Source: an uncultured Prevotellaceae bacterium (GTDB taxonomy: Bacteria > Bacteroidota > Bacteroidia > Bacteroidales > Muribaculaceae). Taken from it: 46,646 bases of DNA. The stretch covers positions 1-46,646 of the forward strand of contig CAMVAP010000022.1 in the NCBI GenBank assembly GCA_947165485.1, read 5' to 3'. The translations under genes and the position numbers were made by a program. The notes beneath the pieces were generated by a model. It saw nothing but the letters and a program-made list of their open reading frames with translations. It did no database searches and was not told the origin of the DNA. Shown piece by piece: positions 1-8,585 of the stretch. Numbering within the stretch: the stretch's first letter is position 1; every line of letters begins with the position of its first letter.

Positions 1-59
1 AAAGGGACGGTTCTTTTGTCCCATTTAAGTTAAAAGTGGGACAAAAGAACCGTCCCTTT
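1..59. repeat. GGGACGG palindromic element, full copy 1
   Basis: Two perfect 23-bp arms (1-23 and 37-59) surround a 13-nt loop; the core reads GGGACGGTTCTTTTGTCCC. It lies just past the stop codon of the left-hand tonB and may act as its transcription end. The same core recurs at 1349-1420 and as half copies near 18690 and 46584. The window starts inside it, so the element may extend leftwards. Similar palindromes elsewhere are REP-like elements mobilised by Y1 transposases; that link is inference. Confidence 0.8.
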
Positions 60-88
60 GTCCCACTTTAGGTTTAATTGCGTGTTGA

Positions 89-958
89 TTAGTTGGTTCC
101 CTGAAGCTTAAAGGTAACGGGCAGGGTGTACCATACTGACACGGCCTGACCATTCTGACGACCTGGGGTGAACTTGGGCAACGACGCGCAGACGCGAGCG
201 GCCTCCTTGTCGAGATCCTTATCCACCGAGCGGACAATCTTCACTTCTCCCACCTTACCAGTCTTGTCAACAACGAACTGCACTACAACGCGACCCTGAA
301 CATTGTTCTCGGCAGCCATGGGCGGGTAGTTGATGTGAGACTGGAGGTACTTCAACAGGGCAGCTTCACCACCAGGGAACTGGGGCATCTGCTCTACTGA
401 ACGGAAGACTTTTTGCTCAACCTCTGCGGGTCTATCAACAGGCGGCTCAACGACAACCACATTCACATTGGTATGGTTAGCGTTAAGGTTATCAGTACCT
501 TGATCATAATTCGTTGCACCGATAGCAGTTTGAGTCTGCATGATCTCATCTTGAGATATGATTCTGTCTTCCTCACTCACTTCATTGTCCTCGACAATAT
601 TGATTTCGGTAACTTGGATAGTGTTCAACAAGACTTCCTCGGGGATTTCCTCTGGTTTCTCCTGTTCGAGAACCTGCTGCTCGGGTTCAGGTTCCTCGGC
701 CTCTTGAGACATGTCGATGAGAACTTCTTCAATAGAAGCTTGATCGGCGAGTCTTCTTTCCTCAAGGTACTGATTAGCCTTCATGAAACCGTAGGCCAGC
801 AGGCCGAAAATAATGGTGCCAATGAGGGTCCACAGGACAGCCTTGTTATGACGCATGGTTGATTCAGTACGGATGACATAAGCGCCAAAGTCCTTATTCT
901 TCCCTTCAAAAACGAGATCGCACCATTCACGCGATGATAAATTAATTTCCTTTGCCAT
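89..958 (-). CDS. energy transducer TonB, paralogue 1
   Basis: This 289-residue protein has a cytoplasmic N-terminus, one membrane segment (about residues 40-60), a long acidic and Pro/Glu-rich periplasmic linker (about 75-185) and a C-terminal TonB domain (about 190-287) that contains the family YP motif (NYPPMA) and a VVVQFVVD strand. TonB carries ion-gradient energy from ExbB/ExbD to outer-membrane receptors. It is the last gene of the exbB-exbD-exbD-tonB-tonB series but lies beyond a strong terminator, so it probably has its own promoter. Its first 30 residues and its C-terminal domain almost match the neighbouring TonB, while the linker differs strongly. The family assignment is firm; the receptor partners are unknown. 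Confidence 0.93.
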   Translation of the reverse strand: MAKEINLSSREWCDLVFEGKNKDFGAYVIRTESTMRHNKAVLWTLIGTIIFGLLAYGFMKANQYLEERRLADQASIEEVLIDMSQEAEEPEPEQQVLEQEKPEEIPEEVLLNTIQVTEINIVEDNEVSEEDRIISQDEIMQTQTAIGATNYDQGTDNLNANHTNVNVVVVEPPVDRPAEVEQKVFRSVEQMPQFPGGEAALLKYLQSHINYPPMAAENNVQGRVVVQFVVDKTGKVGEVKIVRSVDKDLDKEAARVCASLPKFTPGRQNGQAVSVWYTLPVTFKLQGTN

Positions 959-1126
959 AATACTTTGATTTTAATAGTTTAACAAATGTTCATTAACCCG
1001 TATTTATTCAGCCGGCATATTTTTTCAGACACTCTCGCTAACGTGTTCAATAATCGATTTCACCGTCTATAACCATCATCATTCAAAACATTATTCAGGT
1101 TAATAAAACGGGCTAACCCTCGCTTG

Positions 1127-1134
1127 CAAAATTA
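1127..1134 (-). promoter_or_regulatory. possible -7 box for tonB paralogue 1
   Basis: The minus strand reads TAATTTTG, matching the Bacteroidota TAnnTTTG -7 consensus, about 170 bp before the tonB start. No convincing TTTG -33 box is found at the right spacing, so the call is weak. Confidence 0.35.
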
Positions 1135-1348
1135 CTATTGATCATTGAAAAATGGCGAACATTTGATGGTCATATATCAAAAGACAACACTCTACATATC
1201 AAGTATTTACGAAACAAAAAGGTCATTTGGGGGTAATTCGGAATTTTGGGGCTCACGGTGATGACACTTTTTCTTGATGTTGAGGTCAAATGAGAAGAAG
1301 GAAAAGTCCATGATAGCCCTATCTTTTACGAAGTAGTGGAAGTAAAAA

Positions 1349-1420
1349 TGGGACACGGGGACGGTTCTTTTGTCCCATTTTGAAGACAAAATGGGACAAA
1401 AGAACCGTCCCCGTGTCCCA
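1349..1420. repeat. GGGACGG palindromic element, full copy 2
   Basis: This is a perfect inverted repeat of 33-bp arms (1349-1381 and 1388-1420) with a 6-nt loop. The arms contain GGGACACGGGGACGG and TTCTTTTGTCCCATTTT. An additional CCCGTGTCCCC follows directly. It lies between the two tonB genes and next to the 1439-1471 terminator. Compared with copy 1 the arms are longer and carry an extra GGACACG module. Confidence 0.85.
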
Positions 1421-1438
1421 CCCGTGTCCCCAATAAAT

Positions 1439-1471
1439 AAAAGCGGCATCGTGGATTGCGATGCCGCTTTT
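1439..1471 (-). terminator. terminator of the exb-tonB operon
   Basis: Perfect 13-bp arms (AAAAGCGGCATCG at 1439-1451 and its complement at 1459-1471) enclose a 7-nt loop. The A/T ends give a U-tract in either direction, so it can stop transcription both ways. It lies 31 bp after the tonB stop codon at 1503 and separates the two tonB paralogues. Confidence 0.85.
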
Positions 1472-1502
1472 AGATATTAAGGATTTTAACCGAATAATTC
1501 GA

Positions 1503-2369
1503 TTAGTTGGTACCCTGGAGCTTGAAGGTTACGGGCAGGGTGTACCATACGGACACGGCCTGACCATTCTGGCGACCCGGGGTGAACTTGGGCAGTGACT
1601 TGCAGACGCGAACGGCCTCCTTGTCAAGGTCCTTATCCACCGAGCGGACAACCTTCACTTCACCGACCCTACCAGTCTTGTCAACGACGAACTGCACAAC
1701 GACGCGTCCCTGAACATTGTTCTCGGCGGCCATGGGCGGGTAGTTGATGTGTGACTGGAGGTACTTCATCAGCGCGGCTTCACCACCAGGGAACTGGGGC
1801 ATCTGCTCTACTGAGCGGAAGATTTCCTCTTTCTTTTCTTCCTTCTTCTCTACGGGTTTCTCAACGACAACCTCTTCCTTCAGGGTGCGGGTAACGTTAC
1901 GGTCCTCAGTACCTTTCTCGTTATCCTTCTGACCGAAGGCGGTCTCGGTTTCCTTCAACTCGTCCTGAGTCTTGATCTCGTCTTCCTTCTTCACCTTATC
2001 GTCCTCGACGATCTGGAGCTCGGTAACTTTCACTGACTTCAAGACTTCCTCGGGGAGAACCTCGGGCTTGGGTTGTTCGAGACGTTCTTGCTGCTCCTCG
2101 GGCTCCTCAGCTTCCTGAGACATGTCGATGAGCACTTCTTCCTGTTCGCCCTGCTCGGCGAGCCTTCTCTCTTCAAGGTATTGGTTGGTCTTCACAATAC
2201 CCCATGCGAGCATACCGAAGATGATGGCGCCGATAATGGTCCACAGGACAGCTTTGTTGTGACGCTTGGGTGAGTCGGTACGGATGACATAAGCACCGAA
2301 GTCCTTATTCTTCCCTTCAAACACGAGGTCACACCATTCACGCGATGAAAGATCAACTTCTTTTGCCAT
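1503..2369 (-). CDS. energy transducer TonB, paralogue 2
   Basis: This 288-residue TonB has one N-terminal membrane segment (about 40-60), a highly charged Lys/Glu linker (about 75-185, with repeated VEKK/EEKK-type runs) and a TonB C-terminal domain almost identical to that of its neighbour. It is the fourth gene after exbB, exbD and exbD on the same strand, 48 bp after the last exbD, which indicates a dedicated energising complex. A strong terminator follows. The linker is where the paralogues have diverged, which could alter reach or partners; that is inference. Confidence 0.94.
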   Translation of the reverse strand: MAKEVDLSSREWCDLVFEGKNKDFGAYVIRTDSPKRHNKAVLWTIIGAIIFGMLAWGIVKTNQYLEERRLAEQGEQEEVLIDMSQEAEEPEEQQERLEQPKPEVLPEEVLKSVKVTELQIVEDDKVKKEDEIKTQDELKETETAFGQKDNEKGTEDRNVTRTLKEEVVVEKPVEKKEEKKEEIFRSVEQMPQFPGGEAALMKYLQSHINYPPMAAENNVQGRVVVQFVVDKTGRVGEVKVVRSVDKDLDKEAVRVCKSLPKFTPGRQNGQAVSVWYTLPVTFKLQGTN

Positions 2370-2417
2370 AATTGATTTCTTTTTTTTAAAGATTAAACAA
2401 ATCCATTAATCCTATCA

Positions 2418-3116
2418 TCACTTCTTAAGGTTCTTAGCCTGGACCATAATCATCATCGCGGAGTCAACCTCATTGATGCGGTCGATCTGGTAGCGGCTAA
2501 TGTTATTGATCTGCATCTCGTCAAGCACGCTCACCACGTGGGCATAGCTGGCGTTGGGCGTAGCCTTAATAATCACAACCGGGCGCTTGAGGGTGGAGTC
2601 GTTACGGATCTTCTTAGCCTTCTCCTGATAGATGGAGTCATTGACTTCCTCATTCTTAGAGAACTTCATTTCCTTCCATTCCTTCTTCAAGTCGGCAATC
2701 TTGAGAACGACTTCCTTGTTGCGCTCTTGTAGAATCTCGCGGATTGCGGGATAAGCACCGCCGGTCTTGGCACCAAACTCGATTTGCTTCATGTTGCTTT
2801 CGCCTTGTGCAAGCTTATCGGTCTCGGGCATACCGTCGTAGTAGAAAAGCATACCGTCCTCGGGATTGGAGAGTCCCGTTTTCTCGTCGATTTTACCATC
2901 GATGATGATGGTAACGGCCTCGGACTGCTTTACTTTGTTCTGCTGCTCTTTCTCAACCTTCTCGTTGGTAGGCAACGCGATCTGGAGCGTCTGGCTCTTG
3001 ATCATGGTGGTACACAACATAAAGAAGGTGATCAACAGCATGTTCATGTCAACCATAGGAGTGAAGTCGATACGGGTATCGAACTTTTTCTGACGACTTT
3101 TAGTTTTAATTGCCAT
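2418..3116 (-). CDS. ExbD/TolR-family biopolymer transporter, second copy
   Basis: The protein has 232 residues. A basic N-terminus is followed by a motif of the ExbD type (RIDFTPMVDMNMLLITFFML, about 16-35) in which the membrane Asp is the expected proton-path residue, and then by a periplasmic domain larger than the roughly 140 residues of E. coli ExbD. It would form the stator/plug unit with ExbB and drive TonB. The start follows the upstream exbD stop by 3 bp, and an AGGAGG sits 8 nt before it (3125-3130), inside the codons at the end of the upstream gene, so the two are probably translationally coupled. Confidence 0.92.
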   Translation of the reverse strand: MAIKTKSRQKKFDTRIDFTPMVDMNMLLITFFMLCTTMIKSQTLQIALPTNEKVEKEQQNKVKQSEAVTIIIDGKIDEKTGLSNPEDGMLFYYDGMPETDKLAQGESNMKQIEFGAKTGGAYPAIREILQERNKEVVLKIADLKKEWKEMKFSKNEEVNDSIYQEKAKKIRNDSTLKRPVVIIKATPNASYAHVVSVLDEMQINNISRYQIDRINEVDSAMMIMVQAKNLKK

Positions 3117-3119
3117 ATC

Positions 3120-3818
3120 TTATTCCTCCTCTGTTTTAAGAGCCGTCATCAGGGTGAACTTGTTCATCTTCATGGTCTGGAGGTTGTCCATCACCACGTT
3201 CACCACGCTGTAAGGCGTTGTCTGGTCGGCCTTGATTGCTATACCACGTCCTTTCACCATCGATTCCTGGAGTTCGGGGTTAACCGAGTTGTAGGCAGCC
3301 CTGATCCACATTTGGAATTCGTTGGGGTTGTTTGGATCTTCATTCATGTTGATTGGAACACCGGGGTTCTGCTCCGACTCGAGGAATTTGTCTCTCTGGT
3401 CAGGCTCCAGGTTCAACCATTCTTTCATCTTAGTGATGGGCACACCGAAAGCGTTGAGCTTAGAGAAGGTCTCCATCTCCTTATTGGTAAACGCGAGGTT
3501 TGCACTGGGATGGGTCTTCTTGTATTCGGCAACCATATTCTTAAGCAAGTCGGCGCGAACCGTCTCGCTCTTCATTGTCGAGTCCTTGCTACCGAGGATT
3601 TCAAGGAACACCTTACCCTCGGGGCTGACAAGAACAGACAACAGGTTAGAATCAGGAACTTTCTCCTCGGAAACCGAAGGAGGAGTGATCACGGTCACGG
3701 GTTCCTTCTGAAGGAATGTAGAAGTCAACATGAAGAAAGTCAACAGAAGCACCGTCACATCGGACATAGCGGTCATGTCGATGCGCGTCTCTTTCTTTTT
3801 AATTTTGACTTTTCCCAT
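3120..3818 (-). CDS. ExbD/TolR-family biopolymer transporter, first copy
   Basis: The protein has 232 residues. After a Lys-rich start comes TRIDMTAMSDVTVLLLTFFM (about 11-30), the single membrane helix with the conserved Asp, followed by a long periplasmic domain. It is the second gene of the operon, 63 bp after exbB. Two different ExbD proteins with one ExbB is a common Bacteroidota arrangement. The two copies here are clearly diverged, so they probably occupy different positions in one complex, or serve different TonB partners, rather than being redundant; this is inference. Confidence 0.92.
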   Translation of the reverse strand: MGKVKIKKKETRIDMTAMSDVTVLLLTFFMLTSTFLQKEPVTVITPPSVSEEKVPDSNLLSVLVSPEGKVFLEILGSKDSTMKSETVRADLLKNMVAEYKKTHPSANLAFTNKEMETFSKLNAFGVPITKMKEWLNLEPDQRDKFLESEQNPGVPINMNEDPNNPNEFQMWIRAAYNSVNPELQESMVKGRGIAIKADQTTPYSVVNVVMDNLQTMKMNKFTLMTALKTEEE

Positions 3819-3881
3819 ATTTCTAAATCACCTTAATCTGTTTGTTTAAAAACGATTAATTAATCAGCTGCTAACCAATAA

Positions 3882-4718
3882 TTAGTGAGTAGCGGAGAAA
3901 GTAGAAACAGTAGCAAAGCCAAGCTCATCGATAGCATAGGTCATGTTATCGATCTTGTTGGTGTAGAAGTTGTAACCGATCAGGGCGAGGGCAGCGGTTG
4001 CGATACCGAGGGCGGTGTTCACAAGTGCCTCCGAAATACCGGTTGACAGTTCGGTCGAGTCAGGAGCGCCCGAAGCGGACAGTGCCTGGAACGACTTGAT
4101 CATACCCAACACAGTACCGAACAGACCGATCAGGGTACCCAGGGTGGTCAGGGTTGCCAGCACGGGCAGGTTCTGCTGCAGGGCGGGCATCTCAAGAGCG
4201 GTAGCCTCCTCAAGGGTAGCCTGGATGGAAGCGACCTTCTGCTCCTTGCTCAGGATGGTGTCCTTCTCCATCTCTTTGTACTTCTGCAGGGTTGCATAAA
4301 CAACAGCGCCAACAGTACCTTTCTGCTTGCGGCAGAGGTCCTCAGCCTTAGCGAGATCATGGTTGCGCAGAGCAGCCTTCACGTCCTCGACGAACTTGGT
4401 GGTGTTACCTTTACCCTTAGCCTTAGCCAGAGCGATCCAGCGCTCAACGCACAGAACAATCACAGTGAGGAAGCAGGTGATAAGCACGGGCACAACTACA
4501 CCGCCCTTATACACGGTACCCAGCAGGTTGAGGGGACCTTCCTTAGCAACGGCATCCTTGAAGTTAGCAGGATTGCCCAGCACGAAGAGGTAGAAAAGAA
4601 CTGCTAAGATAAAGCAAACGAGAATGACGAGCGATGCGCTCTTGATACCACTAACGTTGCTGCTCACTTCTTTCTTGGCAGCGGTCTGTGGCTTCTGAAT
4701 GTTTGTTTGTTCAGCCAT
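3882..4718 (-). CDS. ExbB/TolQ/MotA-family proton channel protein
   Basis: The 278-residue protein has an N-terminal membrane segment at about 28-48, a second at about 72-92, a cytoplasmic region and two further helices at about 185-210 and 225-250. The TLTTLGTLIGLFGTVLGMI stretch is the family signature. It forms the pentameric channel that works with ExbD and TonB. It is the first gene of the exbB-exbD-exbD-tonB operon; the start is the only good one upstream of the first helix. The extra N-terminal helix is usual for Bacteroidota members. Confidence 0.94.
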   Translation of the reverse strand: MAEQTNIQKPQTAAKKEVSSNVSGIKSASLVILVCFILAVLFYLFVLGNPANFKDAVAKEGPLNLLGTVYKGGVVVPVLITCFLTVIVLCVERWIALAKAKGKGNTTKFVEDVKAALRNHDLAKAEDLCRKQKGTVGAVVYATLQKYKEMEKDTILSKEQKVASIQATLEEATALEMPALQQNLPVLATLTTLGTLIGLFGTVLGMIKSFQALSASGAPDSTELSTGISEALVNTALGIATAALALIGYNFYTNKIDNMTYAIDELGFATVSTFSATH

Positions 4719-5113
4719 AATTTAAAATGTTTTTAAAATGAATTAATAAAATTAGTTATTTAGTTATTAAAGTTCTGGTTCTTTAATCATGGTCTAAGCA
4801 TCTCAATCGGCTCACGATTGAATACCGCAAGCAGTTGAAACACAACAAATTTCACAACAGATGGCGGCCCTTGAGGCACTTGCTAGAAGCCATTTTGTCT
4901 AAAAAATTAACGCAAATTTATCACAATTATTTGAAAACGCCGCACATCGGGGCACTTTTTTTCACTATTTTTTTATTAACAATGGCTTTTTGTCATCTGT
5001 ACATAGTGGCTATCATGGTGGTAATGGCACATGGCGGCAACGCTTTTTGAAGGATTACGGCCCGTTCACACGGGTGCGGCAACTTAGCACAAGGCAACAA
5101 AAATTATATTTTG
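4719..5113. other. divergent intergenic region between exbB and nqrA
   Basis: This is an AT-rich region carrying the upstream control of two divergent energy-metabolism operons. A minus-strand TAAATTTG (complement of 4913-4920) is a plausible -7 box for exbB and would give a leader of nearly 190 nt. The only plus-strand reading frame (about 4835-5050) has no recognisable features. No RNA gene was recognised. Confidence 0.5.
4913..4920 (-). promoter_or_regulatory. possible -7 box of the exb-tonB operon
   Basis: The minus strand reads TAAATTTG, an exact TAnnTTTG match, but the -33 position lacks a clear TTTG. It would place the start of exbB transcription near 4906. Confidence 0.4.
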
Positions 5114-5145
5114 TTTGGCATTCCGCTCGACTTGCACTATCTTTG
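5114..5145 (+). promoter_or_regulatory. nqr operon promoter
   Basis: A -33 TTTG (5114-5117), a 20-bp spacer and a -7 TATCTTTG (5138-5145) match the Bacteroidota housekeeping promoter exactly. It lies 53 bp before the nqrA start codon. Confidence 0.8.
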
Positions 5146-5198
5146 TGCCCACATTATTAAATATAATATAACTTACCAAAACAATACTATTTTTTATC

Positions 5199-6524
5199 AT
5201 GGCAATAGTAAGACTCAAGAAGGGATTCGACATCCAGCTGCTGGGTGCCATTGGCAGCAATGGCATTGTCGCTGCCTCATCACCCCAGAGCGTGGCTATC
5301 GTTCCCGATGATTTCCATGGGATTATCCCTCGCATGGAAAAGAAAGAGGGCGAGCACGTCGCTGCCGGCGAACCCCTCTATCACGACAAGAATTATGAGG
5401 CCATCAAGGTTGTATCGCCCGTGAGCGGTACCGTCAAGGAGGTGCGTCGCGGCGAGCGCCGGCACATTGATGCGATCATCATCAGCCCCGACGGTGCCAA
5501 CGAGGCTTTCCCACTCGACACCCGTCGTCCTGCAATGGAAGTGCTGTTGCAGTCGGGACTGTGGGTGATGATGCGCCAGCGCCCTTATGACGTGGTGCCC
5601 GTCCCCGGTGAGAAACCACGTGACGTGTTTGTGACAGCCTTTGACTCGGCTCCACTGGCTCCCGACTTGAACCTAGTGCTCGGTGACAAGCGCCAGTACA
5701 TCAAGAAGGGTGTCGAGGTGCTGAATGGATTGACCAGTGGCAAAGTGTACATCGGCGTGCGCGAGGGGCAAGATATTGACGCTCCCGGAGCCGAGGTGAC
5801 CACCTTTACCGGTCCCCACCCTGCTGGCAACGTTGGCGTTCAGATAGCCAATGTCAAGCCCGTGAACAAGGGAGAAACGGTGTGGACCATGGACATCATC
5901 ACCCTGGCCCGCATCGGTGAATTGTTTGCCACGGGTCGGGTGAGCCACGACACAGTGGTCGCCATCACTGGAGAGATGGTACAACATCCCTGCTACCTGA
6001 GCACCGTGATGGGTGCCGACCTGCAGACCGTTCTCAAGAACGAGACGACCAATCTGGCACAGAGCCGCATCATCAGTGGCAACGTGCTCACGGGAGTCAA
6101 GGTGGATGCCACCCAGTGGTTGAGAGCACCCTACCGCCACATCACCGTCATCCCCGAGAACAACAAGCCCGACGAATTCATGGGCTGGGCATCGATGCGT
6201 CCTAGCCGATTCTCGATTTACCACACGTTCACCACCTGGCTTGGCGGATTGAAGAAGCCCGTGAGCATGGACAGTCGCATGAAGGGTGGAGAGCGCGCCA
6301 TTGTGCGCACTGGTGAATATGACGCGATGCTGCCGATGGACATCTACGGTGAATTCCTCATCAAGGCCATCATCAGCGGTGACATCGACAAGATGGAGCA
6401 GCTGGGCGTGTATGAGATCGCTCCCGAGGACTTCGCACTGGCCGAGTTTGCCGACACGAGCAAACTGGAGTTGCAGCACATCGTCCGTGAAGGGCTGGAT
6501 AAATTGCGTGCCGAGATGTCTTGA
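5199..6524 (+). CDS. nqrA: Na+-translocating NADH:quinone reductase subunit A
   Basis: This 441-residue protein is close to the usual NqrA length (about 447). It begins with a typical NqrA start (VRLKKGFDIQLLGA) and has no membrane helix, as expected for the peripheral cytoplasmic subunit. NqrA takes part in quinone binding in the six-subunit Na+ pump, which couples NADH oxidation to sodium export. It is the first of six contiguous genes in the standard nqrABCDEF order and follows a strong promoter. The resulting sodium gradient may be the main ion-motive force in this anaerobe; that is inference. Confidence 0.97.
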   Translation: MAIVRLKKGFDIQLLGAIGSNGIVAASSPQSVAIVPDDFHGIIPRMEKKEGEHVAAGEPLYHDKNYEAIKVVSPVSGTVKEVRRGERRHIDAIIISPDGANEAFPLDTRRPAMEVLLQSGLWVMMRQRPYDVVPVPGEKPRDVFVTAFDSAPLAPDLNLVLGDKRQYIKKGVEVLNGLTSGKVYIGVREGQDIDAPGAEVTTFTGPHPAGNVGVQIANVKPVNKGETVWTMDIITLARIGELFATGRVSHDTVVAITGEMVQHPCYLSTVMGADLQTVLKNETTNLAQSRIISGNVLTGVKVDATQWLRAPYRHITVIPENNKPDEFMGWASMRPSRFSIYHTFTTWLGGLKKPVSMDSRMKGGERAIVRTGEYDAMLPMDIYGEFLIKAIISGDIDKMEQLGVYEIAPEDFALAEFADTSKLELQHIVREGLDKLRAEMS

Positions 6525-6579
6525 CGCACACACATTATTTTATTAGTCATCAATCATCGCTATTCAACTTATCAATGAT

Positions 6580-7788
6580 ATGAAAGCATTAAGGAATTTC
6601 ATGAACAAGATAGAACCCACGTTCCGTCCTGGCGGCACGCTCTCCAAGCTGGAGTCGGTCTATGACGGCATGGAGACATTCTTGTTCACGCCCAACACCA
6701 CATCACGGTCGGGCGTCCACATCCATGATGGCAATGACCTCAAGCGCACCATGATCACTGTGGTGGCGGCATTGGTTCCCGCATTGCTGTTCGGTATGTA
6801 CAACATTGGCTACCAGCACTACCTAGCCATCGGCCAGTCCCAGGAGGGCTGGTTCCAGATGTTCCTCTATGGCCTGCTGGCTCTACTTCCCGTGATAGTC
6901 GTGAGCTATGCCGTGGGTCTGGGCATCGAGTTTATCAGTGCGCAGATTCATCACAAGGAGATTCAGGAAGGTTTCCTTGTCACGGGTATTCTTATTCCCT
7001 TGATAGTTCCCATCAACACACCGCTGTGGATGACCGCAGTCGCTACCGCGTTTGCCGTCATCTTTGCCAAGGAGGTCTTTGGCGGCACCGGCATGAACAT
7101 CTTCAACGTAGCCCTCATCACCCGCGCCTTCCTCTTCTTTGCCTACCCGTCACGCATGAGCGGTGACGAGGCATTTGTCAAGATGGACAGTGCGTTCGGC
7201 TTGGGGCAAGGGACCGTGGTTGACGGTTTCACCGGAGCCACTCCGCTGGGACAGGTTGCCACCAACGTGGGCGACAGCCTGCACCTGACCAACGTGCTGG
7301 GCGAGCCCATGTCGGCAATGGATGCCGTGATCGGTCTGATTCCCGGATCTCCTGGCGAGACGTCGATGATTGCCATCCTGCTGGGCGCAGCCTTGTTGCT
7401 GCTCACTGGAGTTGCCTCATGGCGCATCATGTGCTCGGTATTTGTTGGCGGTCTGGCAATGGGAGCCCTGGTACACGCGTTGCCCAGCGCCACCTACCCC
7501 GCCTCGATGCTCGACCCCGTGACCCAATTGTGCCTTGGAGGCTTCGCCTTTGGTGCCGTGTTTATGGCCACCGATCCTGTAACAGGAGCCCGCACCAAGG
7601 TAGGTCAGTACATTTACGGCCTGCTGATTGGCGTATTTGCCATCCTGATACGTGTTTATAACAGTGGTTACCCCGAGGGCATGATGCTCGCCATCCTGCT
7701 GATGAATGCTTTTGCCCCGTTGATCGACCACTGTGTGGTATCGTCTAACATCAAGCGTCGCGCCCGCCGTGCCGCCGTTAAAGAATAA
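6580..7788 (+). CDS. nqrB: Na+-NQR subunit B
   Basis: The 402-residue protein has about ten hydrophobic membrane segments. The flavinylation motif is visible as FTGATPL, with Thr221 the expected attachment site for covalent FMN. NqrB forms the main membrane channel for electrons and sodium. It lies 55 bp after nqrA, and its stop codon overlaps the AGGAGG before nqrC. Confidence 0.97.
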   Translation: MKALRNFMNKIEPTFRPGGTLSKLESVYDGMETFLFTPNTTSRSGVHIHDGNDLKRTMITVVAALVPALLFGMYNIGYQHYLAIGQSQEGWFQMFLYGLLALLPVIVVSYAVGLGIEFISAQIHHKEIQEGFLVTGILIPLIVPINTPLWMTAVATAFAVIFAKEVFGGTGMNIFNVALITRAFLFFAYPSRMSGDEAFVKMDSAFGLGQGTVVDGFTGATPLGQVATNVGDSLHLTNVLGEPMSAMDAVIGLIPGSPGETSMIAILLGAALLLLTGVASWRIMCSVFVGGLAMGALVHALPSATYPASMLDPVTQLCLGGFAFGAVFMATDPVTGARTKVGQYIYGLLIGVFAILIRVYNSGYPEGMMLAILLMNAFAPLIDHCVVSSNIKRRARRAAVKE

Positions 7789-7800
7789 GGAGGATAAGTC

Positions 7801-8571
7801 ATGAACAAGAACAGTAACACTTATCAGATCCTGTATGCTGCCGTGATGGTGCTGCTCGTGGGCACCGTGCTGGCGTTCATCTACATGGCGCTCAAGCCCA
7901 AGCAGAACGAAAATATCGCCAATGACACGCGCAAGCAGATCTTGAGCGCCCTCCACATCGCCCCCCCCAGCGACGCCCAAGTCAAGGACGTGTATGAGAA
8001 ATACATCATTCAGGACTTGCTGGTCGATGCCCAGGGCAACGTCGTTGACAGTGCAGACAATGTGGCGTTCAACGTCGATATGAAGAAGAACGTGAAACTG
8101 GCCGAGCGCCAGTTGCCCGTGATGAAGTGCAAGTTGGACGACGGTAGCACCAAGTATGTGCTGCCTGTCTATGGCGCAGGCCTGTGGGGTCCCATCTGGG
8201 GCTACATTGCCGTGAACGATGACGGCAACACCATCTATGGCGCTAACTTCTCGCATGAGGGTGAGACCCCGGGACTGGGTGCCCGTATTACCGAGCAGTC
8301 GTTCCAGGACGAGTTCAAGGACAAGCACCTGTTTGTTGACGGAGAGTTCAAGAGTGTAGCCGTGCTCAAGCGTGGCCAGAAGACCACCAATGGTGCCGAG
8401 CAGATCGACGCCCTCACCGGAGCCACCATCACCAGCCGCGGCGTGAGCGACATGATGGCCGACTGTCTGGCCCCCTACGAGGCCTTCCTGAAGAAGATGC
8501 AGACCGCCAGCAATCCCGCCCCCGCGACAACGGCCATCGAGAGTGAAACCAACGACAATCAACCCCAATAA
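7801..8571 (+). CDS. nqrC: Na+-NQR subunit C
   Basis: The 256-residue protein has one N-terminal membrane helix (about 9-31) and a periplasmic FMN-binding domain. The motif LTGATITS places the covalent FMN on Thr209. An AGGAGG (7788-7793) lies 7 nt before the ATG and overlaps the nqrB stop, which supports this start and suggests coupling. The last 25 residues, rich in Ala, Pro and Glu, extend past the conserved domain. Confidence 0.96.
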   Translation: MNKNSNTYQILYAAVMVLLVGTVLAFIYMALKPKQNENIANDTRKQILSALHIAPPSDAQVKDVYEKYIIQDLLVDAQGNVVDSADNVAFNVDMKKNVKLAERQLPVMKCKLDDGSTKYVLPVYGAGLWGPIWGYIAVNDDGNTIYGANFSHEGETPGLGARITEQSFQDEFKDKHLFVDGEFKSVAVLKRGQKTTNGAEQIDALTGATITSRGVSDMMADCLAPYEAFLKKMQTASNPAPATTAIESETNDNQPQ

Positions 8572-8585
8572 ACCCTTTCACGATT

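Noticed and set aside
2784..3836. Long plus-strand frames opposite exbD, recA-like length, and similar long frames opposite nqr, mutL, recQ and uvrA.
   Set aside because: They are mirror frames of GC-rich coding DNA, with His/Leu/Val-rich composition and no domains.
4835..5050. A 71-residue frame with a hydrophobic segment between exbB and nqrA.
   Set aside because: It overlaps the probable exbB promoter, has unusual composition and no recognisable family or start signal.
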